45,589 bases of DNA from Psychrobacter glaciei (GCF_014652895.1 NZ_BMZR01000011.1:1-45589), one strand, 5' to 3'; counted from the first letter of the stretch, positions 1 through 8,918 are shown. Numbers and translations: made by a program. The notes: generated from the letters alone by a model not told the origin.

Positions 1-180
1 CAAGTGGTTTGTATCAAAGCTCTAATTAATCTATCTTGTATAGCCTAGGCTATAGAATAAAAGAAAGAATATTTCGATATCACCTTTAACCTTGATTCAG
101 TTAGGTTACAAGTTGGTCGACCAATAGATAATATCTTGACGTCAATAATAACAACATCAGACTCATATCTAACCCCCTTT
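1..180 (+). other. 23S-5S rRNA spacer
   Basis: AT-rich sequence in front of the 5S gene that must be transcribed as part of the rRNA precursor. I cannot recognise the 23S 3' end in it, so the 23S gene probably ends just left of the window. No tRNA is visible here. Confidence 0.6.
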
Positions 181-294
181 GCTGACGACAATAGCGCGAT
201 GGCCCCACCTGATCCCTTCCCGAACTCAGAAGTGAAACATCGTAGCGCCAATGGTAGTGTGGATTCGTCCATGTGAGAGTAGGTCATCGTCAGC
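181..294 (+). rRNA. rrf: 5S ribosomal RNA
   Basis: The RNA of about 115 nt has the gammaproteobacterial 5S hallmarks: a GCTGACGAC 5' arm that pairs with GTCATCGTCAGC at the 3' end, the conserved loop segment CCGAACTCAGAAGTGAAAC (residues about 38-56), and a GGTAGTGTGG segment. A strong terminator follows 18 nt downstream, so this is the distal gene of an rRNA operon read left to right. Ends are placed from the closing helix and could shift by one or two bases. The reverse-strand reading frame across it is not a gene. Confidence 0.96.
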
Positions 295-311
295 TCTCTA
301 TTCTAAAAGCT

Positions 312-343
312 AAACCCCCAACGTTAATTCGTTGGGGGTTTTC
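312..343 (+). terminator. rRNA operon terminator
   Basis: A perfect 12-bp stem (AAACCCCCAACG / CGTTGGGGGTTT) with a 6-nt loop, followed by TTTTC. It sits 17 nt after the 5S gene and is a classical intrinsic terminator. Confidence 0.93.
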
Positions 344-452
344 TTTCGTGTGCGGTTTTACGTATCTTTTTACATTCTAATAGCATAATACTCATTATCT
401 GTATACATCAACAATCTATATCCTTAAATAATAGTGCACGATTAGGCTTTTG

Positions 453-483
453 TTGATATATTAGTACGTCATCAGTTTATAAT
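453..483 (+). promoter_or_regulatory. Possible sigma-70 promoter for the 544 gene
   Basis: TTGATA (453-458) and a consensus TATAAT (478-483) are separated by 19 bp, somewhat longer than ideal. They lie about 60 nt in front of the GTG start at 544. The rest of 345-540 shows nothing else I recognise. In AT-rich DNA such matches can occur by chance. Confidence 0.4.
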
Positions 484-543
484 ATATTATTATTTTACGG
501 AATGATAAATTTTCGTGTAATTTGTACCTAAAGGAGATCGAAA

Positions 544-879
544 GTGACATTATTGAAAAAGCTAGACTATGAAGACGTAAATTTCGAAGTGTACTCTAGT
601 CAACAGTTTGCAACAGTGGTTTTTGACAGGGGAGAGGATGAAGAGAGTGTTCTTATTACAGTGATTGAAAATGGAAAGATAAATCAGTTTGAGGGCAATA
701 ATAGATATAATCCGTCTTCTCGCAGAATCTCTACTTGTATTTATACTAGAGAAGAAGCTGAAAATGAAGATGGTAAAGTGATTAAAATATGTATAATTCA
801 GCATAAAGGTACTACTTTGGTTGAAGTGCATGGTGTAGAACAACAAGAATTAGATTATTTATTTAAAAAAAATAAATGA
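544..879 (+). CDS. Hypothetical protein, 111 aa
   Basis: The frame starts at a GTG preceded by a very good ribosome binding site (AAAGGAG, 530-536, spacing 7). The product is an acidic soluble protein with alternating beta-type stretches and a central TREEAENEDGK segment; there is no signal peptide or membrane segment. I do not recognise the family. It is visibly more AT-rich than parE and the other core genes downstream. It is followed after 84 nt by another AT-rich gene in the same direction, so the two may be one acquired unit behind the rRNA operon. The strong ribosome binding site is the main evidence that it is real. Confidence 0.7.
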   Translation: MTLLKKLDYEDVNFEVYSSQQFATVVFDRGEDEESVLITVIENGKINQFEGNNRYNPSSRRISTCIYTREEAENEDGKVIKICIIQHKGTTLVEVHGVEQQELDYLFKKNK

Positions 880-963
880 AGAAAAGCACTAAATAAATAA
901 TAACCTGCGCTTTTTTTCCACTGTTAAACAGTAAACTCTTTATGCATAAATGGGAATTTTAAG

Positions 964-1800
964 TTGACCAATAAGCCTTATACTTTTACTAAAGCAGTAC
1001 TATGGGATTTCGTTAAAGCCATCTGTACTATAATTATTGTAGGAGTTTTATCTTACAAAGTATATTTAACTCCTATCGAATTAACTGTTGACTTTCCAAC
1101 TTTACTTTCCCTTTTATTGGCACTCTTCTCTGTAGGGTTGGCTGCTCTTTTCTATTTTAAAGCTACTGAAACTAGCAATACTTTTTACGACAATACTAAT
1201 AATTTTACTAAAGATATCGCTCAGTTGTTAGCTAAAATGGAAAGCGGTTTCGGTGAAAAATTAAGAAATCTCGATGAAGGTTATACATCAATGAGAGATT
1301 ACTTACAAAATTCACCTTCAACTAATAAAGATATTAGTGAGACTAAAGAAAAAATAAAAGGTGAGAAAGAGGAGATAGAAAAAGTACTAGAAGAAAGAAA
1401 TGAGATTGTCTCAAATTTACTTGATAGAGCTCAACTTCAAGAAGAAGAAAAACAGCAGATATTGCAAGAGTTAAAAGAAAAAGAGAACGAATTGTCATCT
1501 TCTCAAAAAGAGCTTAATAAAATGAGTAGAAGATTATTTATGGATCAAATGCGTAAAAAGGAGAGTCAAGCATTTGAAAGTAATTTTGAAGAATTCACTT
1601 TTAAAAACGTCATTTCCAGAATTAGCGAAGATGTTATTTTTACTTCTAGTGATGCTGAATTAAAACAATATATCAACGAACAATTGAATAATTTACCTCG
1701 TGGTTATATCGTAGATTTGAAAAAGCGGGGTTATTATTCTGATGGAGTAACAAAATCGGGTTTGAAGTTTTTTATAGAATTAGCAGAAATGCATACATAA
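964..1800 (+). CDS. Membrane-anchored coiled-coil protein, 278 aa
   Basis: Two hydrophobic segments (about residues 14-33 and 45-66) anchor the N terminus in the inner membrane. After them comes a segment with FYDNTNNFTKDI (about 78-89) and a FGEKLRNLDEGY-type stretch (about 99-110). A long charged heptad-rich region (about 125-200, dominated by K, E and Q) looks like a coiled coil, and a mixed C-terminal domain of about 75 residues ends the protein. The start is a TTG without a strong ribosome binding site, so the true start is uncertain. I have an impression of having met similar membrane plus FYDNT plus coiled-coil proteins as orphans in other bacteria, but I assign no function. The AT-rich composition suggests transfer together with the gene at 544. 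Confidence 0.72.
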   Translation: MTNKPYTFTKAVLWDFVKAICTIIIVGVLSYKVYLTPIELTVDFPTLLSLLLALFSVGLAALFYFKATETSNTFYDNTNNFTKDIAQLLAKMESGFGEKLRNLDEGYTSMRDYLQNSPSTNKDISETKEKIKGEKEEIEKVLEERNEIVSNLLDRAQLQEEEKQQILQELKEKENELSSSQKELNKMSRRLFMDQMRKKESQAFESNFEEFTFKNVISRISEDVIFTSSDAELKQYINEQLNNLPRGYIVDLKKRGYYSDGVTKSGLKFFIELAEMHT

Positions 1801-1895
1801 GAAGTAAATTGAACGAATTCGAATTCTATTTTTAGTTAAATACTTCCTTTTTAATATAACGAAACAAGGAAAGTTACTTCAAAATTTATAAAATT

Positions 1896-2156
1896 CTAAA
1901 ACAACTCACCCATATCAACGTCTTCCTCAAAATCAAACCCTAACTGCTCACCTTTACGCTGTCTCATCTGTTCAATACGCTGTTTACGCCCAACGATGAG
2001 CCGTAATACCTCACGACGCTGCTCATTGGTCATGCTCAGCCATAGCTGACGCTCAGGACGACTGCGCAAACAACCAAAGCAATAGCCTTTTTTATTGCTC
2101 GTGCACACACCAATACACGGATTGGTGATATCGAACAGTTCAAACTGTTGATTCAT
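1896..2156 (-). CDS. DUF1289 family protein
   Basis: A small 86-residue cytoplasmic protein with four cysteines in the spacing typical of DUF1289: Cys14, Cys18, Cys26 and Cys29 in NPCIGVC...YCFGC. A conserved tryptophan-containing segment follows (RQLWLSMTNEQRREVLRLI, about 37-55). Members are thought to bind metal or an Fe-S cluster through these cysteines; no reaction is established. The tail is acidic (FEEDVDMGELF). It is divergent from the esterase gene at 2344. I see no clear terminator behind it. Confidence 0.88.
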   Translation of the reverse strand: MNQQFELFDITNPCIGVCTSNKKGYCFGCLRSRPERQLWLSMTNEQRREVLRLIVGRKQRIEQMRQRKGEQLGFDFEEDVDMGELF

Positions 2157-2343
2157 GGCGGCTCCATCGCGCTCATCGTTATTCCTTTAACTTACCTCAT
2201 CTTACTTTAAAACACTATTATGTCGTAAATAACGAATAATAGTGTGCCGCTTTATTGTTACTGTTTTTGGCGACGCAATGCTATGCTTAGCTTTTGCAGT
2301 ATATATAAAGTCATCATAACAAAATTAATAAGTGAGATTGTAC

Positions 2344-2955
2344 GTGAACATTATTTATATTCATGGATTGGATAGTGATGCCAACTCGACCAAAGGCATA
2401 TTATTAGAAAGCTATTGCCAGCAGCATCACGCTGATATTAACGTATATCGCCCAGACCTTAATAGCGCACCTGCGCAAGTCTTTGAGCAATTAGTTAAAT
2501 TAGTAACCGCACTCAATGGAAAGGATAAAACTGTACTGATTGGCAGCTCGTTAGGAGGCTATTTTTCTACCTTGGTGAGCAATCATACAGGCTGTCCTGC
2601 TTTATTATTGAATCCTAGTATTCAGCCACACGTGACATTACAGCGCTTTGCTCATGAGTTTCTGGAATTGCCAGAGAATCAAATTCTCCACACGACCGCT
2701 GGCGGTTGGGAAATAACCCCTGCGGATTTACAATGGTTTGCAGATCATCAATTGGTATCCATTAATTATCCGAATAAAATTGAGGTCTTGCTAAAAGAAG
2801 ATGACGAGCTGCTAAATGCTGAGCTATCAAAAGACTTTTATCAAACGCAGGGAGCGACGGTAACTGTGCAAGCGGGTGGCGATCATAGATTTACGGATTT
2901 TGGTGAGCAATTACCGATGGTGATAGATATGCTACAGCGTTTGTTATCGGCTTAA
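2344..2955 (+). CDS. yqiA: YqiA-type alpha/beta-hydrolase esterase
   Basis: The product is a small esterase of the YqiA/YcfP family (203 aa). Visible marks are the N-terminal strand with YIHGLDS (residues 5-11), the nucleophile elbow GSSLG (67-71, Ser69) and a C-terminal GGDHRF motif supplying the catalytic histidine. I chose the GTG at 2344 over the GTG at 2332 because the protein then begins like the family (MNIIYIHG) and AAGTGAG lies 7 nt upstream. The gene precedes parE in the same direction, as in Escherichia coli, which supports the assignment. The natural substrate is unknown. Confidence 0.88.
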   Translation: MNIIYIHGLDSDANSTKGILLESYCQQHHADINVYRPDLNSAPAQVFEQLVKLVTALNGKDKTVLIGSSLGGYFSTLVSNHTGCPALLLNPSIQPHVTLQRFAHEFLELPENQILHTTAGGWEITPADLQWFADHQLVSINYPNKIEVLLKEDDELLNAELSKDFYQTQGATVTVQAGGDHRFTDFGEQLPMVIDMLQRLLSA

Positions 2956-2977
2956 AGAGACGACATTATCTGACGTG

Positions 2978-3012
2978 AGCGACTGACAATTAGCGTTACC
3001 GTCGCTATTTTT
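2978..3012 (+). terminator. Weak terminator-like hairpin between yqiA and parE
   Basis: A 6-bp stem (AGCGAC / GTCGCT) with a 17-nt loop and a following ATTTTT tract. The stem is short and the loop long, so parE may still be read through from yqiA. Confidence 0.3.
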
Positions 3013-3065
3013 GGTTATAATGGTTCAATAGAATAAATGATCTGTAAATATTAAGGGAAGCATTT

Positions 3066-4952
3066 GTGAGTGAATATAATGCGCAATCGTTAGAAGTTTT
3101 AGAAGGACTTGAGCCGGTACGTCGTCGCCCCGGCATGTATACGGACACCACACGCCCCAACCACTTGGCACAAGAGGTGATTGATAACTCCGTCGATGAG
3201 GCGTTGGCTGGATATGCTAAGACAATCAAAGTTCAATTGCATAGTGATGGCTCGCTGTCAGTTGAGGATGACGGGCGCGGTATGCCGACCGATATCCATC
3301 CTGAGTTTAAACAGTCAGGGATTGAGCTGATTTTGACCCGCTTACATGCTGGCGGTAAGTTTTCGACCGCTAACTATGAAGTTTCAGGTGGTCTGCATGG
3401 AGTGGGTATCTCGGTCGTCAATGCCCTGTCCACGCGCGTAGAAGTCACCGTATGGCGTGATAGTACACAGTTTGAAATGGCGTTTGAAAATGGTGCGCCA
3501 GTTACGCCTTTGACGGAAACGATCAGCTCAAACAAGCGCAAACGCGGTACTAAAGTACATTTTTGGGCGGATGGTAGCTTCTTTGATACGCCAAAATTTA
3601 ATGTTAAACAGCTAAAGCACAATCTAAAAGCCAAAGCGGTGTTGGCCGCGGGTTTGACGATTGAGTTCGTCGATGATATTAACAATGAAAAAATCGTTTG
3701 GCAGTTTGCCGATGGCGTTGTTGAATATTTAAACGAACAGTTAGATGGTCTTGAGACGTTGCCTGAGGCACCTTTCTATTATAATTACGATGCGAAAGCG
3801 GGCGAACGTGCAGCCATTACCTTTGCACTGTCTTGGTTGCCAGATGGTGGTACGCCCATTCAAGAAAGCTATGTCAATCTTATCCCGACTGCGCAAGGCG
3901 GCACGCACGTTAATGGTCTGCGCACCGGTATTCTAGAAGCCTTACGCGAGTTTTGTGATATTCATAACCTATTGCCGCGTAGTGTGAAGTTAACGGCAGA
4001 AGATGTATGGGATGGGGTCAATTATATCTTGTCGCTTAAGTTTTCTGAGCCACAATTTTCAGGTCAAACCAAAGAGCGTTTATCTAGCCGTGAAGCTGCC
4101 GGAGCCGTACAGACATTGGCAAAAGATGCTTTTAGCTTGTGGTTAAATCAGCATGCCGATATGGGTGGTCAAATTGCCGAGTTGGCGATTAATAAAGCGG
4201 GACGTCGCCTAAAATCTGCCAAAAAAGTCGCGCGTAAAAAGATTACTCAAGGACCAGCATTACCGGGTAAATTGGCTGATTGCCGTGGTGATTTGCGCGA
4301 TGGCGCAGAGTTGTTTTTGGTGGAAGGGGATTCGGCGGGTGGTAGTGCTAAACAAGCACGAGATCGTCATTATCAGGCCATATTGCCACTGCGCGGTAAG
4401 ATTCTAAATACATGGGAAGTATCCTCAGATACCGTGCTGTCGAGCCAAGAAATTCATGATATTGCCATCGCTATCGGTGTCGATCCGGCATCAGATGATT
4501 TGTCCGAACTACGTTATGACAAAGTTTGTATTTTAGCGGATGCGGATTCTGATGGGCTGCATATTGCCACCTTGATTTGCGCATTATTCGTTAAGCATTT
4601 TCCTGCTTTGGTCGATGCAGGACATTTATTTGTCGCCATGCCGCCGTTATATCGCGTGGATGTCGGTAAAGACGTGCATTACGCGTTGGATGAGCCTGAG
4701 CTTGCCCACATTTTAGCCAATGTACCTGGCAATAAAAAAGCGCAGATTACGCGCTTTAAAGGGTTGGGTGAGATGAGTGCTGAGCAGTTGCGTGAAACGA
4801 CCATGAATCGTGATACTCGTCGTTTGGTGCAGTTAGATATGGACGATATGGTGCTCACCAATAGCGTCATGGATATGCTGCTCGCCAAAAAACGCTCTGC
4901 TGACCGTAAGACTTGGCTTGAGGATAAAGGCAACTTGGCTGATATTTCATAA
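3066..4952 (+). CDS. parE: DNA topoisomerase IV subunit B
   Basis: ATPase subunit of topoisomerase IV, which decatenates daughter chromosomes with ParC (not in the window). The 628-residue length fits ParE and not the longer GyrB. The GHKL ATPase region begins with RRRPGMY and VIDNSVDEALAG (residues about 18-50) and continues with the glycine-rich lid GGLHGVG (about 109-115). The TOPRIM domain shows EGDSAGGSAKQ (about 419-429) and DADSDG (about 492-497); the C-terminal part has RFKGLGEM. Start GTG, with GGGAAG a few bases upstream. parE rather than gyrB is supported by length and by the yqiA neighbour. Confidence 0.96.
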   Translation: MSEYNAQSLEVLEGLEPVRRRPGMYTDTTRPNHLAQEVIDNSVDEALAGYAKTIKVQLHSDGSLSVEDDGRGMPTDIHPEFKQSGIELILTRLHAGGKFSTANYEVSGGLHGVGISVVNALSTRVEVTVWRDSTQFEMAFENGAPVTPLTETISSNKRKRGTKVHFWADGSFFDTPKFNVKQLKHNLKAKAVLAAGLTIEFVDDINNEKIVWQFADGVVEYLNEQLDGLETLPEAPFYYNYDAKAGERAAITFALSWLPDGGTPIQESYVNLIPTAQGGTHVNGLRTGILEALREFCDIHNLLPRSVKLTAEDVWDGVNYILSLKFSEPQFSGQTKERLSSREAAGAVQTLAKDAFSLWLNQHADMGGQIAELAINKAGRRLKSAKKVARKKITQGPALPGKLADCRGDLRDGAELFLVEGDSAGGSAKQARDRHYQAILPLRGKILNTWEVSSDTVLSSQEIHDIAIAIGVDPASDDLSELRYDKVCILADADSDGLHIATLICALFVKHFPALVDAGHLFVAMPPLYRVDVGKDVHYALDEPELAHILANVPGNKKAQITRFKGLGEMSAEQLRETTMNRDTRRLVQLDMDDMVLTNSVMDMLLAKKRSADRKTWLEDKGNLADIS

Positions 4953-5096
4953 AGTATCATAATAATGAATACTAGATAGGCTGATTGCTCACTGTAGAGT
5001 CGAGTAAGAGATAGCGCAATAAAAGCCCGTAAAAGGCAATTTAGTGGCATAAACTTAATGGTATTATGTAGCTATCTTTTATAATCTGGTGCCGTT

Positions 5097-5795
5097 ATGA
5101 CATCGAAGTTTACCCATCGCTCTAAGCCGCCAATTGCTGCTAGTTCTGCACGCTCTAAAATATTGCCAAAGCTTAGCAAAAAGGATTTAGGCCATTTAAT
5201 TCCCAAACGGGGCGGCACAATTGCTCCAGTGATAGCCTCTTTCCTATTAAAAACCTCAGGCTGGCGAATCGTTGGTGAAATTCCAGATATCTCGCAAGCG
5301 GTGGTATTGGCATTACCGCACACGTCAAACGTTGATGGCGTCTATGCATTACCCAGCTTGTTTGCCTTAGATTTAAAAATCAGCATTATGGGTAAACATA
5401 CGTTATTCAAAGTCCCAGTATTGGCGCAACTATTACGTTGGATGGGTATTATTCCCATCGATCGTGGTAATAAAGGTTCTGTGCTACAAGCGAGTATTGA
5501 TAAGTTTAAAACCGGTGAGCCACTATTTTTGGGATTGTCTCCAGAAGGCACGCGGGAATATACCAAAGACTGGAAGACAGGATTTTATTACTTAGCAGTG
5601 GGTGCTGGTATCCCTATTTTGCCAGTGGCGTTAGATTATAATACCAAAGAAGTGCGTTTTTTATCTGCTGTGTATCCTACTGGAGATATTGAGGCTGACT
5701 TACCAAAAATTTATGCTCAATATAAAGGGGTAATACCAAGACATCCTGAACGCTTATCGCAGCCACTACAGGATGTTAATAATTCAGCCGATTAG
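5097..5795 (+). CDS. PlsC-like lysophospholipid acyltransferase
   Basis: A 232-residue acyltransferase of the glycerol-phosphate acyltransferase superfamily. The HX4D catalytic motif is seen as H75-TSNV-D80, and the substrate-binding motif as SPEGTRE (148-154); GIIPIDR (118-123 region) is the middle motif. The protein likely transfers an acyl group from acyl-CoA or acyl-ACP to a lyso-lipid at the inner membrane. It is shorter and more divergent than PlsC itself, so I do not use that symbol. The ribosome binding site is poor. It is convergent with the SDR gene, with a shared terminator between them. Confidence 0.82.
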   Translation: MTSKFTHRSKPPIAASSARSKILPKLSKKDLGHLIPKRGGTIAPVIASFLLKTSGWRIVGEIPDISQAVVLALPHTSNVDGVYALPSLFALDLKISIMGKHTLFKVPVLAQLLRWMGIIPIDRGNKGSVLQASIDKFKTGEPLFLGLSPEGTREYTKDWKTGFYYLAVGAGIPILPVALDYNTKEVRFLSAVYPTGDIEADLPKIYAQYKGVIPRHPERLSQPLQDVNNSAD

Positions 5796-5807
5796 GTCTA
5801 TCTTGCG

Positions 5808-5856
5808 AATATGAGCGTTTGAACCTCTTATGAATGGTTAGTAAAACGCTCATATT
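5808..5856. terminator. Bidirectional terminator
   Basis: A perfect 13-bp inverted repeat (AATATGAGCGTTT / AAACGCTCATATT) with a 23-nt loop, placed between the convergent acyltransferase and SDR genes. T-rich flanks are short on both sides. Confidence 0.65.
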
Positions 5857-5877
5857 TGATTACAAAGATAGCAATGG

Positions 5878-6660
5878 TCAGAATTGAGGCTGACCGTTAG
5901 AAGCACTAACCCCACCATCTACCGGTAAATTAACACCGGTAATCATCGACGCATCATCACTCGCTAAAAAAGTAATCGCGGCGGCAATATCCTCTGGCGT
6001 GGCCAGACGACCAAGTGGACAACGATCTAAGAATTTATCAGTCTTGGCATCATTATTCTGAATGGCACTGGTCATGTTTGTCTTAGTCACGCTTGGATTA
6101 ACCGCGTTGACTCGCACTCCATCAGGACCATGATCTAAGGCGAGGGTACGCGTTAGATTGCTAACGCCAGCTTTGGCAGCATTGTAAGCGGCCATATTCC
6201 AATCACCACCGACCCCTGATAATGAGGAGACATTGACGATATTACCTTTGGTCGCTATCAAATGTGGCATGGCTGCCTGACAGACATAAAAAGTACCGTT
6301 TAAATTCACATCAATCGCTGATTTCCAGTCTTCAGCCGTTAGCTCAGTAATTTTACCTTGGGTGGCTTTACCTGCATTGTTCACCAAGATATCAATTTTT
6401 TCAAACTGATCAATGGCTCTTTTAATCATTTCTTGCACTTGGCTCTGCACACTAATGTCACAAGTGATGGTCATATAATTATCGGTATGAATCCACGTAC
6501 GGTCTTGCGGGAATTCTTTAGCGGTTTCTGCCAACGTATCGGCAGTCCGTCCCACTAAAACGACACTGGCGCCTTCCTGAGCAAAGCGAATGGCCGTCGC
6601 ACGACCAATACCTGAGCCTGCTCCTGTTACGATAACGGTTTTTTCTTTAAAACGTTTCAT
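5878..6660 (-). CDS. SDR family NAD(P)-dependent oxidoreductase
   Basis: A classical short-chain dehydrogenase of 260 residues. The cofactor motif TGAGSGIG is at 12-19, NNAG at 94-97, the catalytic serine pair at about 145-146 and the YxxxK pair at Tyr159 and Lys163. A C-terminal PVDGG segment is typical of FabG-like members. An Arg after the second beta strand (GRTAD, about 37-41) would favour NADPH, but this is inference. The substrate cannot be told from sequence. It is transcribed away from the 498-residue gene with 285 bp between them. Confidence 0.92.
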   Translation of the reverse strand: MKRFKEKTVIVTGAGSGIGRATAIRFAQEGASVVLVGRTADTLAETAKEFPQDRTWIHTDNYMTITCDISVQSQVQEMIKRAIDQFEKIDILVNNAGKATQGKITELTAEDWKSAIDVNLNGTFYVCQAAMPHLIATKGNIVNVSSLSGVGGDWNMAAYNAAKAGVSNLTRTLALDHGPDGVRVNAVNPSVTKTNMTSAIQNNDAKTDKFLDRCPLGRLATPEDIAAAITFLASDDASMITGVNLPVDGGVSASNGQPQF

Positions 6661-6945
6661 AGTATTCAGTCCTTGTTCTTATATGTAAATAATAATAGTC
6701 ACTACATAAAAAATGAATGAGCAGACCCTAACGTAATGGCTGCACTATAAATCAATGCGTCAGCTGTGCTACTTTTATGTCATCATAACAAGTCATTACT
6801 TGGAAAGCGACCTTGTATAATTGCACTTATGTAGTTTACTTTTTCTTTATTGAATTATGCCTATCATCCTCACAAAAATGGCATGATCTTTGTAAGTTGC
6901 CGTGTAGGGTACGTTATATTTCATTGATAATAAAAGGTTGAGACT

Positions 6946-8442
6946 GTGTTCAATTCGATTACTGGCACATCTGATGGGGGTTATCTGGTCAATGAGTTGG
7001 CCTGCTATCTACAGACAGATGCTTTAGACATTGCTTTACCTAACATGCAAATGATAGAGATTCGTTATAAGGCTCATTATACAGCTCGACAGTATCACTA
7101 TCATTTACCACTAGGTAAGCTTCAACTATTAGCGCTCATCTTATATCTGCCTTCTGAGACCAGCTTGGCTAATATCGAAACAGTACGTATGGCAGCGGTC
7201 AAAGCGGTGCTAGCATGGCAAAAGACTAAGACTGACTCTTCTCAAGATAAAGACAATCAGGCGCTCGTTTATGACGTATTGGTCGTCGACATCCAGTTCA
7301 GTGAGGACGCTAATAGTAGCAACAATAATAACAGTGACAATAATGATGAACACAACAATGACAATAACATTGAACATAACCGTCAGCGCAATCAGTTACC
7401 GAAGCGCTTAAAGCACGAATTTGCAGCACGCTATTTTATGGAAAATTTGGTCGTCGATATGAGTGACCATGCACAGCGACTGCAAGTATTTAGCTGGCAT
7501 GACTGGTGTTCGATAACGCTCGCATTACAGACGTCATGCGAGCTATGGCGATTCTTAGGATATCATCTTGACCAGCTCCAGCGCTCGGTCTCCAGCCATG
7601 TCGCGAGTTTTGAATCTGAAGACATGCTTGTCACGCAGTTCTTAAGCAGTGCGCTCTTATTTGACCATGCTATTACGATCGATAATGCCCTGATCAAATA
7701 TGGTATTCAGCAAGCACCAAATTCCGCTTTGGTAGCCATGACCTTAGCTCAAAAAAATAAGAGCCAAACTGCCCAGATGTATCAACAACATAGGCAACAA
7801 GCAGCAACACTCTGGTCGCAACTTAGTACGCAGATGATCCAAACAGTCAGTGCAGAGCTGACAGCTCAAGCAGGCATCGAGTCGCTAAAGCCACAGTTCT
7901 CTCTTTGGCAGCAGCAATTATTAGATGAATCCGCGTTTTCGCGGCATGAACTGATTCGCACTTTATATAGACACCCAAAACAAGAGCTGGCGTTGCAAAA
8001 AACTGGCTATGTGGTACATCAGCATTCATATGAAAATCTCGGTCGGCATTATGTGCTGATATTTTATGGGCAAGATTTGGCGGGGCAGAACAGTAAAGCG
8101 GCTATTCAGCCAAACTTACAGCAAATTGCGCAAGATGTTGCCACGCGTCTGCCGATGGCTGAGCTACACCATATTATTATACTTGGTATAGATTTTATCT
8201 CTGATGCCGGCGAGACGTTCATGGACATCGATCTGTGGATTCAACCTGTGAATAATATGACTCAGCGCGAGCGTCAACTTACCAAGCAAATACAACGTCT
8301 TAAGCAGCAAGGTGCTGAGCAGCAAGATATTCAGCAGCCAGTGGCTAAGAAGCAAGCGGATAAGAAGCCAAACGAGCCAGTAAATGATTTGCCTCAGATC
8401 CGTCTCAACCTTTCTATTCCAGCCCGTAAAGATAAGCTATAA
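6946..8442 (+). CDS. Uncharacterised protein, 498 aa
   Basis: I do not recognise this protein. Start is GTG with AAAGG about 10 nt upstream. It is soluble, without signal peptide or membrane segment. Residues 1-125 form one mixed domain, then comes an Asn/Asp/His-rich low-complexity linker (about 126-150), a helical, Gln-rich central region (about 155-350), a domain with YVLIFYGQDL and HHIIILGIDF strands (about 360-440), and a basic, Gln/Lys-rich tail ending in LSIPARKDKL. The linker is built from AAC/GAC/AAT repeats that could vary in length. It stands alone, followed by mobile elements. Codon use looks native. Confidence 0.75.
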   Translation: MFNSITGTSDGGYLVNELACYLQTDALDIALPNMQMIEIRYKAHYTARQYHYHLPLGKLQLLALILYLPSETSLANIETVRMAAVKAVLAWQKTKTDSSQDKDNQALVYDVLVVDIQFSEDANSSNNNNSDNNDEHNNDNNIEHNRQRNQLPKRLKHEFAARYFMENLVVDMSDHAQRLQVFSWHDWCSITLALQTSCELWRFLGYHLDQLQRSVSSHVASFESEDMLVTQFLSSALLFDHAITIDNALIKYGIQQAPNSALVAMTLAQKNKSQTAQMYQQHRQQAATLWSQLSTQMIQTVSAELTAQAGIESLKPQFSLWQQQLLDESAFSRHELIRTLYRHPKQELALQKTGYVVHQHSYENLGRHYVLIFYGQDLAGQNSKAAIQPNLQQIAQDVATRLPMAELHHIIILGIDFISDAGETFMDIDLWIQPVNNMTQRERQLTKQIQRLKQQGAEQQDIQQPVAKKQADKKPNEPVNDLPQIRLNLSIPARKDKL

Positions 8443-8450
8443 ATCGATAC

Positions 8451-8865
8451 TATAGGGTCTGTTGAACATTCAAATGTGTGGCTATTTTTTAGACAATATG
8501 CAGTGAAATTTTTGACGCCTAGTCATTCTAGGGTAGACAATTTCGCCATGTATTGGCAAAAAATAGCCCTGCCCTGAAAGGCTGATGCTAAAATCACCCC
8601 AAACGTTGTTGTAAACCTAGCTAAGGTCTCGACATTATCGTCAGTTTACGCCTAGTTTGATGCGATTTTAGCAATCAGCAGTCCTAATATTTGAATGTTC
8701 AACAGACCCTAGTCAGTGAAAAGTAATATCAGTCAGTGAAAAGTAATATCGATACATCACGCACTACTGATATCAATTTTTCTTGCTTGCTGTGCCTGTG
8801 CAGACAGAGGCTACAAAAAATTGATATCAGCAGTATCGTAGCGTTTTGGGGTATTTTGACTATAG
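8451..8865. mobile_element. R2 miniature element (copy 1), interrupted by a nested MITE
   Basis: The element has the same body as the copy at 14574-14711 (TCAGTGAAAAGTAATATC, CACGCACT, TGATATCAATTTTTCT, GACAGAGGCTACAAAAAAT) and ends in TATAGTCA / TGACTATA. Its left end is split: TATA lies at 8451-8454 and GTCAGTG resumes at 8713, with another element in between. The first 20 bp of the right part (AGTCAGTGAAAAGTAATATC, 8712-8731) are tandemly repeated at 8732-8751, which copy 2 lacks. No coding capacity. The transposase family that would move it is not in the window. Confidence 0.75.
8455..8710 (+). mobile_element. MITE-C copy 1 (256 bp)
   Basis: A non-coding element with terminal inverted repeats GGGTCTGTTGAACATTCAAA and its complement, flanked by TA on both sides (8453-8454 and 8711-8712). 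A second copy lies in opposite orientation at 36662-36949. TA target duplications and GGG termini suggest mobilisation by an IS5-like or IS630-like transposase, which is inference. It is inserted exactly in the terminal TATA of the R2 element. Confidence 0.85.
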
Positions 8866-8918
8866 GTAAATTTGTCGTCGTTCAACTTAAAGAAATCATC
8901 CATAATACAAACACCCAT

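Noticed and set aside
45..287. 80-codon frame on the - strand across the 5S region
   Set aside because: It covers the 5S rRNA gene and its spacer, so it is a chance open frame.
8455..8710. Insertion sequence with transposase
   Set aside because: No open frame of transposase size or motif lies between the inverted repeats; it is a non-autonomous element.
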